Shown: positions 1 to 10,985 of the stretch, piece after piece
How the letters are laid out: each line of letters begins with the position of its first letter
Numbering within the stretch: the stretch's first letter is position 1
Origin: Sphagnum compactum
Taxonomy: Eukaryota > Bryophyta > Sphagnopsida > Sphagnales
DNA: 64,000 nt
Direction: 5' to 3'
Assembly: GCA_965153455.1 (NCBI GenBank)
Contig: OZ234496.1
Span: 15,244,304 to 15,308,303 of the forward strand
Made by a program: the position numbers and the translations under genes
Notes under the pieces: model-generated
What the model saw: the letters and a program-made list of their open reading frames with translations, nothing else
Database searches by the model: none
Told to the model about the DNA's origin: nothing

Positions 1-2539
1 TTGATTTCCATGCTGTCAAGTTAATTAACTAACAAGTGAAATGACTTGGTAAATTATATTTCACTAAGTACTAGTGGACCAATTCACTATCCATAATAAT
101 TGGTCCCCGATCATTGGGGGGTTGATCAGTTTTACTATAGTAAAAATGTTCAAATTCACTCAAAATCTAGTGAAACCCAAAGTGAATTAGGATGCATTTG
201 GTGTAGTGGTTGTATTTGTTACACACGTTTTATAATATATCAATTTAACATTTAGATAAGTTTGAAAGTAATCCAATGAATATAAAATACATTTTAACAC
301 ATTTAGAAATTACATTTTTTTTTAACATTGCCAAACGATGTAAAAACATTGTGTAAGGGGAACCAAATTTTTTAATGTGTACCACAAAAGGACAAAAAGG
401 ACTTAATCCTTAATGGAGTTCTTTTTTGTCCTATACTTTGATCTCTTTCAATATTAATGAATCAAAATGTGTATTTTATAAGTACCATATTTTAGACCAT
501 TACAACTCCAAATTCCATCAATTTCATCCATTTTGTGTCTTTAAATGGTCAAATAGGACTATATAAAGGAATACATAAAGGGTGACAATGTGACATTATT
601 TTGATACTCCTTTAAAAATTTGGACCCAAGGATTATTGTTTTACATTGTTTTGCACTATTTGACAATCCCACGTTTCCCCATCACCTAGTTGGGTCAAAA
701 TATTATTGAGGTATCACATTTGAAACACAAGGAAGGACTCCTAGGAACCCAAGTTTACATTTCTTTCACAAAACCTAAGACCTATCCTAGATTTCCCCTT
801 CCTTTTTCATGTCAAATAAAATAATTTCTCTTCAAATCTTATACATGCATCTAGAGTATCTATTGTTTTCACTAAGGAAAGTAAAAATAATAAAATTTAG
901 TCAATGTGGGTGATGTTATATCATTGGTTCCCAATTACTATAAATTTTGTTTTTTGGAACCTTGTACATTGCAATAAGGCATTTTGCTCTTGTCACACTT
1001 GAATGTTTTATACACATTAACATTTAAGGTGTTTGTGGTAAAAACATTGGGCCAAAATCATTTGTGTACACATTCTTGATGAATCTATGAACATTTTTCA
1101 CTCAATGAGACAAAGTCTTGAAAGATTTCTCAAAATTTATTAAGAATCCTTAAACTTTTTCAAATAAAAAATGGTCAACACAAAATAGTACCTTAATATT
1201 GTCTGCATCTATGAAGTAGAAAAAACTTCCAATTTGAATGTGCCATTAAGTTTTAAAGACATTTAATTAAAGGGGTTCCTTAGGATATTTTGTGAGATAG
1301 TATTTTTTGACACCTTAACTGTTAGGATTACCCAAGAATTGTAAAGTTATTAACTGCTTTTTTTAACCTAAAGTTCATATACAATAATAAGAAAATAAAA
1401 ATGAAGGAAAGGTAGGGATGATTGTACATTAAATTACATGGAATGATACTTTGCTTAAGGAAGGATGAAAGGGATCATTAATGATGGTTCGTGGTAGAGT
1501 GAAGGAGAAGTCATCCACAACATTGGAGTCATAGGTGCTTTTGTCCATAATGATGATGCCAAGAAAATAAGAAGCTTCTAAATTGAGTTTGAAGTTGTGT
1601 AGGAAGGACACCCTATCACATTGTGATCACCATGTCCTTTTGCCATTACAATTATTTGACAGAATAACATTACAACTTTTGACAATGCAAATGCATTTTT
1701 TAGTAATTACTTTTGGAATTTTTCTTTGTGTAATTCAGTGTTTTCATGTTTGTACCTTTAATTCTGTTTTCTAGTCCAACTTTGATTTCATTTAAGCATT
1801 CTTTTTAGGCTAAATGCTTATTGCCCATGCTTATGTTGTTGAACTTCTTCATGTGTAGTAATGAATTCCTACTTGAACATGATATGAATCACTACATATT
1901 TGTAAGTGTGGAATATTAAAGGAAACACACATTGCACAAAATTTAAGAAATATGAGATTTACTTTTATGCTCATGCTTCCCATCCATGAAACGTGGTTAC
2001 AATGTCTACCACATGTGTTTCTCCCACCAAATACATTAAATACCAGTGAAGGGTCATGACCCTTTCCAAGAGTTATGTTTTTGCATTTTGTATTTATTTA
2101 ATTTGTTTATTCACCAAGAGTTGTTTCAGTCCTAGTAACTAAGGGACAATTTAAATATAAATTATATGTCCAACATTTTCATTAACTTAAAAGTTAAGTG
2201 CTATACACAAGGTTGATTAAGTTTTGAACTAAGTTTTCATTTTCAGCTTTAGCTGATTTAAGTGAAACTCCACAATATGTAGTAAAATCTTCATGTTTTC
2301 TAGTTGGTATATTCTTCATAAAAATGTCAAAAATCAAATTTTCAGTGGGGCAATAAGTGAGCTAAACCTCATTAGTTATCACCTTGTTCCAAGTAAAATA
2401 AAATTGTAACTTTGTATGTTTTGATTTTGAATGGAATTTGGGCTTTTGAGTTAAGGTTATATTACTTTGGTTATCATTATGTATTTGGCCTCAATTGAGG
2501 ATAAAACAATTGTTGTTTGTCTTTTGCTTACTCAATTGA
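1..2539. other. AT-rich intergenic DNA, no gene seen
   Basis: Very AT-rich sequence with homopolymer A and T runs. The short open frames here have no domain, no splice context and no conserved composition. I see no RNA gene or intact mobile element. Confidence 0.6.
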
Positions 2540-3850
2540 TTGCTCTTGCATTTAACAAGAAAACATAATCAAAGGTAGATTTTTTTATTATCAACATCCC
2601 TAACCTAGTCAACATCTGAATATCCTTGAATTTTATTTGATAAAGAAGTGGATTCTCCTTTATAAATAATCCCAAGGTTATATATGCTTTTTAGATATCT
2701 TTAAAATTCTTTTGACAGATCATCAATGGGCTAATCTTGGGTTTGACAACTATTGAAAAACAAGACCTACAAAAGATGTTATATTTGGCTGAGTACAAAC
2801 CATGGCATACATTAGACGTCCCACATTGGATTCATATGGAACATCATACATTGTTTTCCTATCTTCTTTAGATGTGGGAGATTGGTCCCTTGTAAGTTTA
2901 ATCAAGTGGTGTGAAGATTGCTTTACATGATTCCATACTAGACTTCTCTAAAATATTATTTATATGTTTTGTTTGATTGAAATGGATTACCTTTTGTTGT
3001 CTATTATGTGTTATATGAATTCCAAGGAAATATTCAATTTCCCCCATATCAATCACTTCAAATTTTGATTTAAAAATTTCTTCAGTTTGGCGCAACAATT
3101 TATGTGGATCATTAAAAGAAATTATATAACCATCCACAAATAAGGCAATAATCATAAAGGAATTTTCAACTATCTTCATGTAAACATTAGTATCAGTAAT
3201 GTTGTATAAATCCAATTTTTATCAAATATGTATCAATTCTATCATACCATGCTCGTGGACTTTGCTTAAGTCTATATAAACTTTTATGTAATTTTAAAAC
3301 CAAATTATCTTTTGTAGTTTGAATAAATCCATTGAGTTGTCTCATGTAAATTTTTTCTTCTACGTAACCATTTAGGAACATAGTTTTACATCCATATGAT
3401 GGACTTCATAATCATATTTAGCAACTAATGTCAACAAGATTCAAATTGAAGACATTTTTACAACCGAGGAAAATATCTTGGTAAAAACAATTCCTAGGAC
3501 TTGCATATATATCCCTTAACAACTAAGTGGGCTTTGTACCTTTCTAGAATTCCATCTACTTTATATTTGATATGAAATACCCAACAATAACCAATCATCG
3601 TTCTTCCAGGGGGTAATTTTGACAATGACCAAGTTTTGTTACTCATTAGTGATTCATATTATGCTAGGACATCATTCATCCATTTTGTTGCATCTTCTTT
3701 TTCTAAAGTTTCTTTCAAAGTTTGAAGGAATATTTCAAAATTTGTACAATAGTGAGGACCCATGCATGTAACTTAAAGAATCTTTGAACTTTTGGGATGG
3801 CTTCCATGACCTAGTATATCTTCGTGGTACCACTTCTTTTTCCATATTTT
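2540..3850 (-). mobile_element. Decayed Ty1/copia retrotransposon, pol (reverse transcriptase to RNase H) fragment
   Basis: The minus strand, read from about 3840 down to about 2560, gives the ordered landmarks of a copia polyprotein in several frames. The region just before the RT (RRYTRSWKPS) is near 3800, then WMNDVLA near 3680. The RT start (TWSLSKLPPGR, CWVFHIKYKVDG, ERYKAHLVVKGY) lies at 3650-3500. MFLNGYVEEKIYM and LYRLKQSPRAWYDR lie at 3380-3240. ALFVDGYII, where active copies have the YVDD box, is near 3140, followed by GEIEYFLGIHI near 3030. YESNVGRLMYAMVCTQPNI lies at 2840-2770, and an RNase H-type GYSDVD with a stop replacing Trp, then DNKKS, at 2630-2585. Frame changes, stops and loss of an Asp of the catalytic YVDD show it is dead. 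No gag, integrase or paired LTRs were recognised, so it is a truncated relic. Confidence 0.9.
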
Positions 3851-6110
3851 TATTATTATCATTAAATATTTTGTTTCCTTCCATTGCTTCAAAATATTTT
3901 ATTGAAAGTGGGTGAAAACATGGTCAAATGAGCCAAAGGTGCCAAAGTAAAAGTCCTTTTCCAAGGACTACACATGACATGTGTCATTTTTGTGTTGGGT
4001 TATATTTTTTAAAATTGTATTTTGGGTACCCCCTTTAACACTGCATTTTAGATATAAATACATTTTGATTACAAATTAATTTTACATCATGTATATTATG
4101 CATTCATGCCCTCTGTCACATAAACATGAACAACTTTTGTCAAAAGCACATTTTCAAAATTCATAATTTTCAAGGTCAAAAGCCCTTTAGAACCAAATGT
4201 GTTCAAATTGATTATAAAAAAAAAAATCATCAGTTCAAACATTTTTGCCCTTCTAATCATCAATGTTAAAATCCTCTTCGATTTTCAGAAGGAATGGCGC
4301 ACATTTGGTAGAAAATAAGGATGTTTGAAAAAAAACAAGGATTATCCATTTTCAAGGTTTGAGTGCTTTGAACATGCAAAAAAAAAATTGATTTGTGTCA
4401 AGGTTTGACCATGTACACTTTGCAATTAATGAAAAATACTCCAATAAAAATTATGACAATCCAAACTATTATGTTTCACTTGTGATCTTTCAAACGTACA
4501 AAAATGTAGTTTTAAGGAATGTCCATTCACTTGGGTGGCTCCTCTGATTTATTTTTATTGAGGTAGAATATTTATTGGAAACATATAAGTGGATTTTAAA
4601 AATTAATCAAAATTTGATAGTTAACTAGATTTTGTACATCAAAATTTTCTTCAAATTTTGATGGAAACATATTACATAATGTGTTTATCATCCATTTGAT
4701 GAAAAGTCCTTTAATCCTTATAGCACTACTTTTGACATTTAATATATTTTTAAAATTATACCAGAATTTGCATTAAAGTTCACAATTTAACAATTTTCCA
4801 TTCAATTTTAAAAACTAAATGTTAGTAGAATATACAAACAAGGTTTATGAATAGAAAAAAACACATATGATGAATGACATGCATTAATTTTTTTGAGGAT
4901 CTTGTCAATATCAATGGAATTTGTAATTTGTATCAATATCATTCATTACCCAAAGTTTCATGCAACCTTAGTTTTGAAATATAATTTTAATATTTTAATA
5001 CTTTGTGATGAATATTATTTTGTGATATATATATTCATGGAATCTAATTTATTTCCATAATTTTATTTTATTTTTGTAGAAATGATGAGCTGAAGTTCCA
5101 TGCTAATCAAATCTCCTAAAAATTCACATGAACAATTTCAACTTTAAAAATGCAATTTAACAAAAAAAATCAAATGTTGCAAAACAATATCTATGACTAC
5201 AATTTTGGGGACTGTGCTAGTTTGTTGTAGTGATGATCAAAATGACCTTGGCCATATTAATGTTGAGAACCATTGAACCGTTCAAAGTGATCAACATTTC
5301 CATGTTGTTTTTTTGAATTGACAATTTCCAAGTTAGATTCTATACAACTTTCTATCCATGAACAAGTGATAGGATCTTAGAAATTTCCCAATAGGTACGT
5401 GCACTTGGGTTTTCTTGTTTTGAGTCAACAATTTTGTGTTTGTGTTTGCTTGTGAGATAGACCTAATGTTCTTGCACAAGCTAGCATAATTGATGTTTAT
5501 GATGTTTGCAAAATAGTTAATATTTTCTCACTATTTTTCAAGCATTTCAACTTTTGTTTTTGCACTCTATGTATGCCGCATTTGTGGATTGTTACAAAAA
5601 AATAAGCAATGGAAGTAGGGGAATTCAAATTTATTTGGAACACCACTTGTAGTGCTTATTGTTAGTGTCACTTGGTGACGATAATTTGAAAACATTATAT
5701 TCATCATCAAATGGTTGCAATATGCCTATCATTAATGGTGCTAAAATGGTTGCTTTTCATCAAAGGATTACATGATCTTGCTCATAAAAGACCAATGGGA
5801 ATGACCTTCATTGCAAGGGACTAACCTTCATCACATTAGATCGACCCTTTCGTTACAAATTGGAGCTATGCAATTTGCATGTCTAAAACATATAATGTAA
5901 GTTAAATATGAATGCAATTGAGTAACATTATTTTCATATAGGAGCTCTAAAATAGAATGGCTTGTTGAAGAAGAAATTTTGATCTTGTAGCAATCATACT
6001 TGTACATAAAGCTTTTAGCACAATGCCAAAATGTGTCTTTCATGATTAAAACATTTATGACTACATTGTGACTACATTATACTACATGACTACAATTGCA
6101 TTGCGACTAC
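3851..6110. other. AT-rich intergenic DNA, no gene seen
   Basis: Long A/T-rich stretch following the copia relic. It may include further unrecognisable retroelement debris. Open frames are short and carry no motif. Confidence 0.5.
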
Positions 6111-6114
6111 ACGA

Positions 6115-6810
6115 TTAGCCTACTTACATTATTAACATATCTATGTAGTTATTAGGTAGGTATCTACTATTTAGGTTGCTACTATATTGATAACTACTAA
6201 TTATTGGGTACCTAGGTACCTACTACTTAGTTAATTACTAGTTAGTAGGTACCTACCCTATATATGTATTAGTTATTACCTAATTTGATATGTCCTACTA
6301 CCTATTTTAACTAGGACATAGCTAAATCAACTAGGTATCTACTTAACAAGTACCCGTTATTTATTACCTAGGTAGTTCTTAGGTAGTAGGTACCTACCCT
6401 AGGTACATATATATCAACTATTAAATATTAAGTTACTATGTTATAAATTACTAGGTAGGTACCTAGGTAGGTTATTAGTTAGGCTATTTGGGTATGTTGG
6501 AAAAAAATGTATGATAATATCGTGACAATTTTTATCATGTCAAAAACATGTGGTGCATAATGATTAAGGATTTTGTTCCTCAATGTAAAGGTGAGAGGTT
6601 CAAGTCTTCACACTTGCAACTTAATATCACAAATTAACTAGCCTAAGTTAAGTTCTTAGCTTAGGTTAGATCGTTAGCCTAGCCTAGGATGTTAGTTCAA
6701 CCTAAGTACCTAACCTAGCTTAGGTTGTTAGCTATGTTAACCTATGTTCCATATAGGCTAGGTTTTTTGCTTTACCTTATGTTTTGATAGGTTATTTAGG
6801 TTAGGCTAGA
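6115..6810. repeat. TAGGTACCTA low-complexity block followed by a TTAGCCTAGG-rich block
   Basis: From about 6115 to 6480 the sequence is built from overlapping variants of TAGGTA and its complement TACCTA, with the palindrome GGTACC recurring many times. From about 6630 to 6810 it changes to variants of TTAGGCTAGG and CCTAGCC. The unit length is not fixed, so this is a degenerate simple repeat and not a clean tandem array. Because both strands carry the same words, long self-complementary folds are possible. No coding sense. Confidence 0.75.
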
Positions 6811-8739
6811 AGAATATATTTTTTATGTCCTTCATGATTATAGTCACAAAAGTCATAATTACAAAAGACATTGTCCTTCATGATTGTAATTGCAAAAGAC
6901 ATGTCTTGTATTACATGTGTCCTATTTGATTACATAGTTATGTGGTCATGGATGTCTTAAACGATTGCCAACCTAATCATAGATTACACATTTTGACATT
7001 GTGTAGGAGAGAAGGTGGAAAGTGGAAACTAGACAATGAGAGTGAAGGATGACCGTAAACTAACATTGAAGTAATCATCCTATTTTTGAGGTTTTATAGA
7101 ACACCACCAAAAGTTTTTTTAATTGTACAATTTTGTAAAATTTCAATATTTCATTAGCTCTTAACATCAAATTGGCATTGTTGCCATGTCATCTATCAAC
7201 TTTGACTTAATGTTGTATAACAATCAACATGTGGATTGGAGTTTTTGTTGAACACCTTAAACATCACACCAACATCACTTTAACCATTAAGTGTAGCCTA
7301 ACCTTAAGCATACATTTTATACATTTAAAAATACATTTTAAAGGAGACTATAGATTTTCAAACAATATAGTCCATTTTTGGTTTTTATTTTCAAAAGAAA
7401 AACCTTCCATTTGTGAAAGAGAAAAGAGAGGTCAACAAGAGGACTAGTACAATGTGACCACATCATAACTTAGTCCCTTCTCAAGACTAAGGTTGTGCAC
7501 CCACATAGGTTTTTCGATACACATTCCAAATAGGTTATATAAAAAATTTCAATTTATTTACCCATTAGGTAAGGCATATTGCCAAGTTTTCCATCAAGGT
7601 AAGATTTGACTATATGAGAATTAAGGTTTTGTGAATTTGGGTAGGATCTAGGTATCAACTACCATAAACCTTTTTTTGGGGTAAAAAGATGCATGCATCT
7701 ATTGTAACCTTTATTTACCTAGTTAAATATTGAATTTCTTTGTTTTGGAATTATTAAGACAATTTTAAAAAGACTGTGATATATTTATATATAATTATTT
7801 TTTTCCTATTTGTAAAATCAAGTTATTTTTACAATTATTTCACAACATGACATGGCAAAAAAAATGAAAAACTTCACTTAAGATTTGGCAAATGCATGGT
7901 AATTGATTCAAAACTAAAAATTGATTCAAAACTAAAAATTGCAATAGAACAACCCACACTTTACAAAGTAGTATTTGCAAGAGATGGACCATTTAGTTGT
8001 TGCATGAAGGCATTGGCATTTGATTATAGCATGAAGGCCTAGGCATTTAGTTATGTTTAGCTCCTACTTCCCTTAAACCTTATTACTTGGATCTTACAAA
8101 CATATATGTCTTGCAGATGTCCAAGGTTATAAATGGACATTTATTTTTTATTTTTCAATTCACATATTTCAAGTTATGTAATTCATTGGGGCATATAAAT
8201 TTTAAACGAATAATTTAGCTTAAAATATATATATTCCCTATGCATATCTAATGGATATATTGGATAAAACATATACCCACACATCATTGGTCAAAACTAG
8301 TGTTGTGCAATTATTTGAACTTTCAAATAATGAATTGTTAATTTCAGTTTTTTAGAATTTTAAAATTTTAAATAATGTAGATTTCAGTCCTTTGATAAAA
8401 ATCAAACTCAAAGAACCACCCATCCTAGTTATTTCAAAAACCTTAAAGAACTTGTGGTTTTCATCAAACAATCGGTAAAAAATCAATAGTTATTTGGCCA
8501 ATTATTTGATTTTTTTCAAAGTTTTTGATTAACCATGGTTATGACTCCTTAAAACCACCCTAATAACCATTCAAGGTCCATTCTTGGTTCTAATAACCTA
8601 GTCAAGACCTTCCAAAGCTAGCCGCTATATTTCAATGAATAAAAGTGAACTAGATTAAAGGGAGATTGAACAAGCTTTACTTTAACAAATGAAGGCAACC
8701 AATCTCGGGGGACAATATGTGGGGAAAGAATACAAACCA
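6811..8739. other. AT-rich intergenic DNA, no gene seen
   Basis: Nothing identifiable apart from an 18-bp tandem duplication (attgattcaaaactaaaa) near 7910-7945. The open frames present are short and without recognisable motifs. Confidence 0.5.
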
Positions 8740-9070
8740 AAACGGTGATCTAATTTTGAAGTGTGCCCAAACCTAGTTGGTTATAGAGAAATTTCTCTTT
8801 GGTTCGTGCATAATTGGAAACAATTGGTCCTCTAGTTTTTTTCTTTGAATCGAATATGGCAACAAGTTCTTCTATGTTTAACTTGTAGAGTGTGCACACG
8901 ACAAACGTGTAGTGATAGACACTCTTCCACATTCTTTTTCATTGACATGCTTCATCTCTAAGTTTAAGTTCTTCAAAATTCTTAGATAAGGTTTGAAACA
9001 CATGATGTCCCATGTTGCTAGATCTCCTTGGTATTTTGTATTCCTCCCAAATGGCTATCCTCATCATTTT
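8740..9070 (-). pseudogene. Degraded coding-like fragment of unknown family
   Basis: One minus-strand frame reads about 105 residues from near 9070 to 8750 with a single internal stop (after RDEACQ, near 8940). It has a protein-like composition: IAIWEEYKIPRRSS, FQTLSKNFEELKL, then ELVAIFDSKKKTRG and FLYNQLGLGTLQN. Upstream, near 9190-9140, another short stretch (SEIWKRFDTPTLEDSKQ) continues in the same general sense but with stops. I do not recognise the family. It could be a gene or transposon remnant, or a chance open frame in a less AT-rich stretch. Confidence 0.25.
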
Positions 9071-10985
9071 TAACATCGAAAATTTGCTCTTTCATGAGCA
9101 TTCCAAATAATATAGATACTAGTTCTAAATCTCTTGTTTTGAATCCTCCAAGGTAGGAGTGTCAAACCTTTTCCAAATTTCCGAGTGAAGTTTCGAAATT
9201 TGTGCTTTTAAAAATGTTCTAATTGATAGTTGAAGTTATATAAATTTGCTTTAGAGGATATCTCTAGTAGTTCTTTCTCAATGTTCAAATTACTCAAAGC
9301 AAGAGGATCAAATTTATTGTCTTAAGTTGAACAACAAATATGCAAGAAGAATTGAGACAGATGGGTTCAAGGATGTCATGATGTCGCTTTGGTCCAAAAT
9401 GAGAAAGCACCAAATTTCATCAACTCTTCCACCCACAAAACCTCTCTAATCCTCCTAGAAACAAGGTCCAAGCTTGGTTTAACTAAAACCAGGTTTATGG
9501 AGAGTCTTGTCTGGGATCCATGGGAATGGTGTCGAGAATCCCAAAGTGTTTTGCATCCTCGCAGGGTGAGAGAAAATTCTGAAGAAGTTCTTGTTTATTG
9601 CAAACTTCCATGCATCTTATCATTGTGTCTGAATGAGGAATTTGCTCCATGTTAGACTTTGAGTGTGGTAGCGAAGCAGACAATAAATAATACTCACACT
9701 TTTCTTTGGTTCAACTTTTGAAATCTGGGATTATACCTTTGCATAAGAAGGTCATCCTAAGAGAATCTCCACAAACAAGCCTTATCAGATCCCATCTGAT
9801 AAACACAAATTCATCATGTTTTTGCTAAAGCTCCATCTTGGATATGCATTTATCTGTTGCTGCTTCACAAAATCCATGAGCTTATGCAACATTCTTAGCT
9901 CAAGTGCTAATAAGGCTAAATGAACCTGATGTGAATCACTTAGTAACAGTTCAAGAAGACTGTTTATAAAATTTAATTTAATTTAATTTCTTTTGCATTT
10001 GCTGACTTCTGTTGAATCAGATATGATTTGGAGTGAGGAGCTGCACAGAATTTTTTTCATGGCTTCAACATTTTCATATGTGTTTTGGTATCAAGTTATT
10101 GGGGTGGAAATTTGATTTCTGTAGCTGTACAGAAATTGTGTGTCATAGTGTACTATGGGAAGTTGCAATTTTGATATCTTTCTTTGTCTTCCTCTGCATT
10201 GTGTTGTGTGAGAGGTGGATTTCAAATTGTTCAAATGAATCAGAATATGCAAATACTATCTCATTCCTCAGTTTCTCTCACTTGTGGATTTTGCAGAAAG
10301 GCAGCAATTTTGAAGTCCCTGAGCAATACTTTTCTTCCCTTCAAGTACAGATTCTTCTGCGGGAATTTGGGTTTGTTGTTTCTTCCAATCCCTTGAGACT
10401 TGGCTTCAAAATCCTTCCTTCAAATTCTACCTTGCTGAAGCTCTCACATGTCCTCCTCCCCCTATGATCAACAGCAATCTTTTTTTTTTTTGGTTGAACA
10501 GACTTTAAATTTGTACTAGAGAACAGGTGATTGACAGCCACGGATTCTACCAACTGATTCAGCTGCCAAAGAAGCTCCTGATTCTCTACTATTCTATGTA
10601 GATTAAGGTTAGTGTGGTTGTGCTACTGAATCTTTCTCAACTAGTTACAAACATGAGTCTAGAAAGCAGATTCAAATTGATGTCCATCCATGAATGAGAG
10701 CTTCTGCTACTGTAATGTGGTGCACTAAAATTTTGCAGCCCAAAAAGAAGACCTGCTTCAGACTTGTTTCTCTTAAGTCTATTTAGAGCTCTGAAAGTAA
10801 CAAAAGGGTTGCTAGTTTAAAAAGCTACCTATGTGACTTAGTGTTTCTCCTTCCTGCACTTATGTTTTCTTACTTATTCACGATATAATTTGCTCATGAT
10901 AGGAGGATGTGTGTTTTGATAAGAGTTTTGTTTTTTCTATGATGTTAGTCCTGATCTAAAAGGACCCAAGTTCTCTACACATGCA
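9071..10985. other. Less AT-rich flank downstream of the copper-chaperone gene; no coding gene supported
   Basis: Base composition rises toward the neighbouring gene. Frames of 60-144 residues occur on both strands (for example plus strand 10033-10467), but they have Cys/Phe/Leu-rich or otherwise unremarkable composition, no domain and no partner exons I can connect. The part next to 10985 probably includes the 3' untranslated region of the minus-strand gene, since its stop codon is at 10986-10988. Confidence 0.4.

Noticed and set aside
10033-10467. 144-residue plus-strand open frame
   Set aside because: Composition is Cys/Phe/Leu/Ser-rich and irregular, with no motif and no exon partners. 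Other frames overlap it on both strands.
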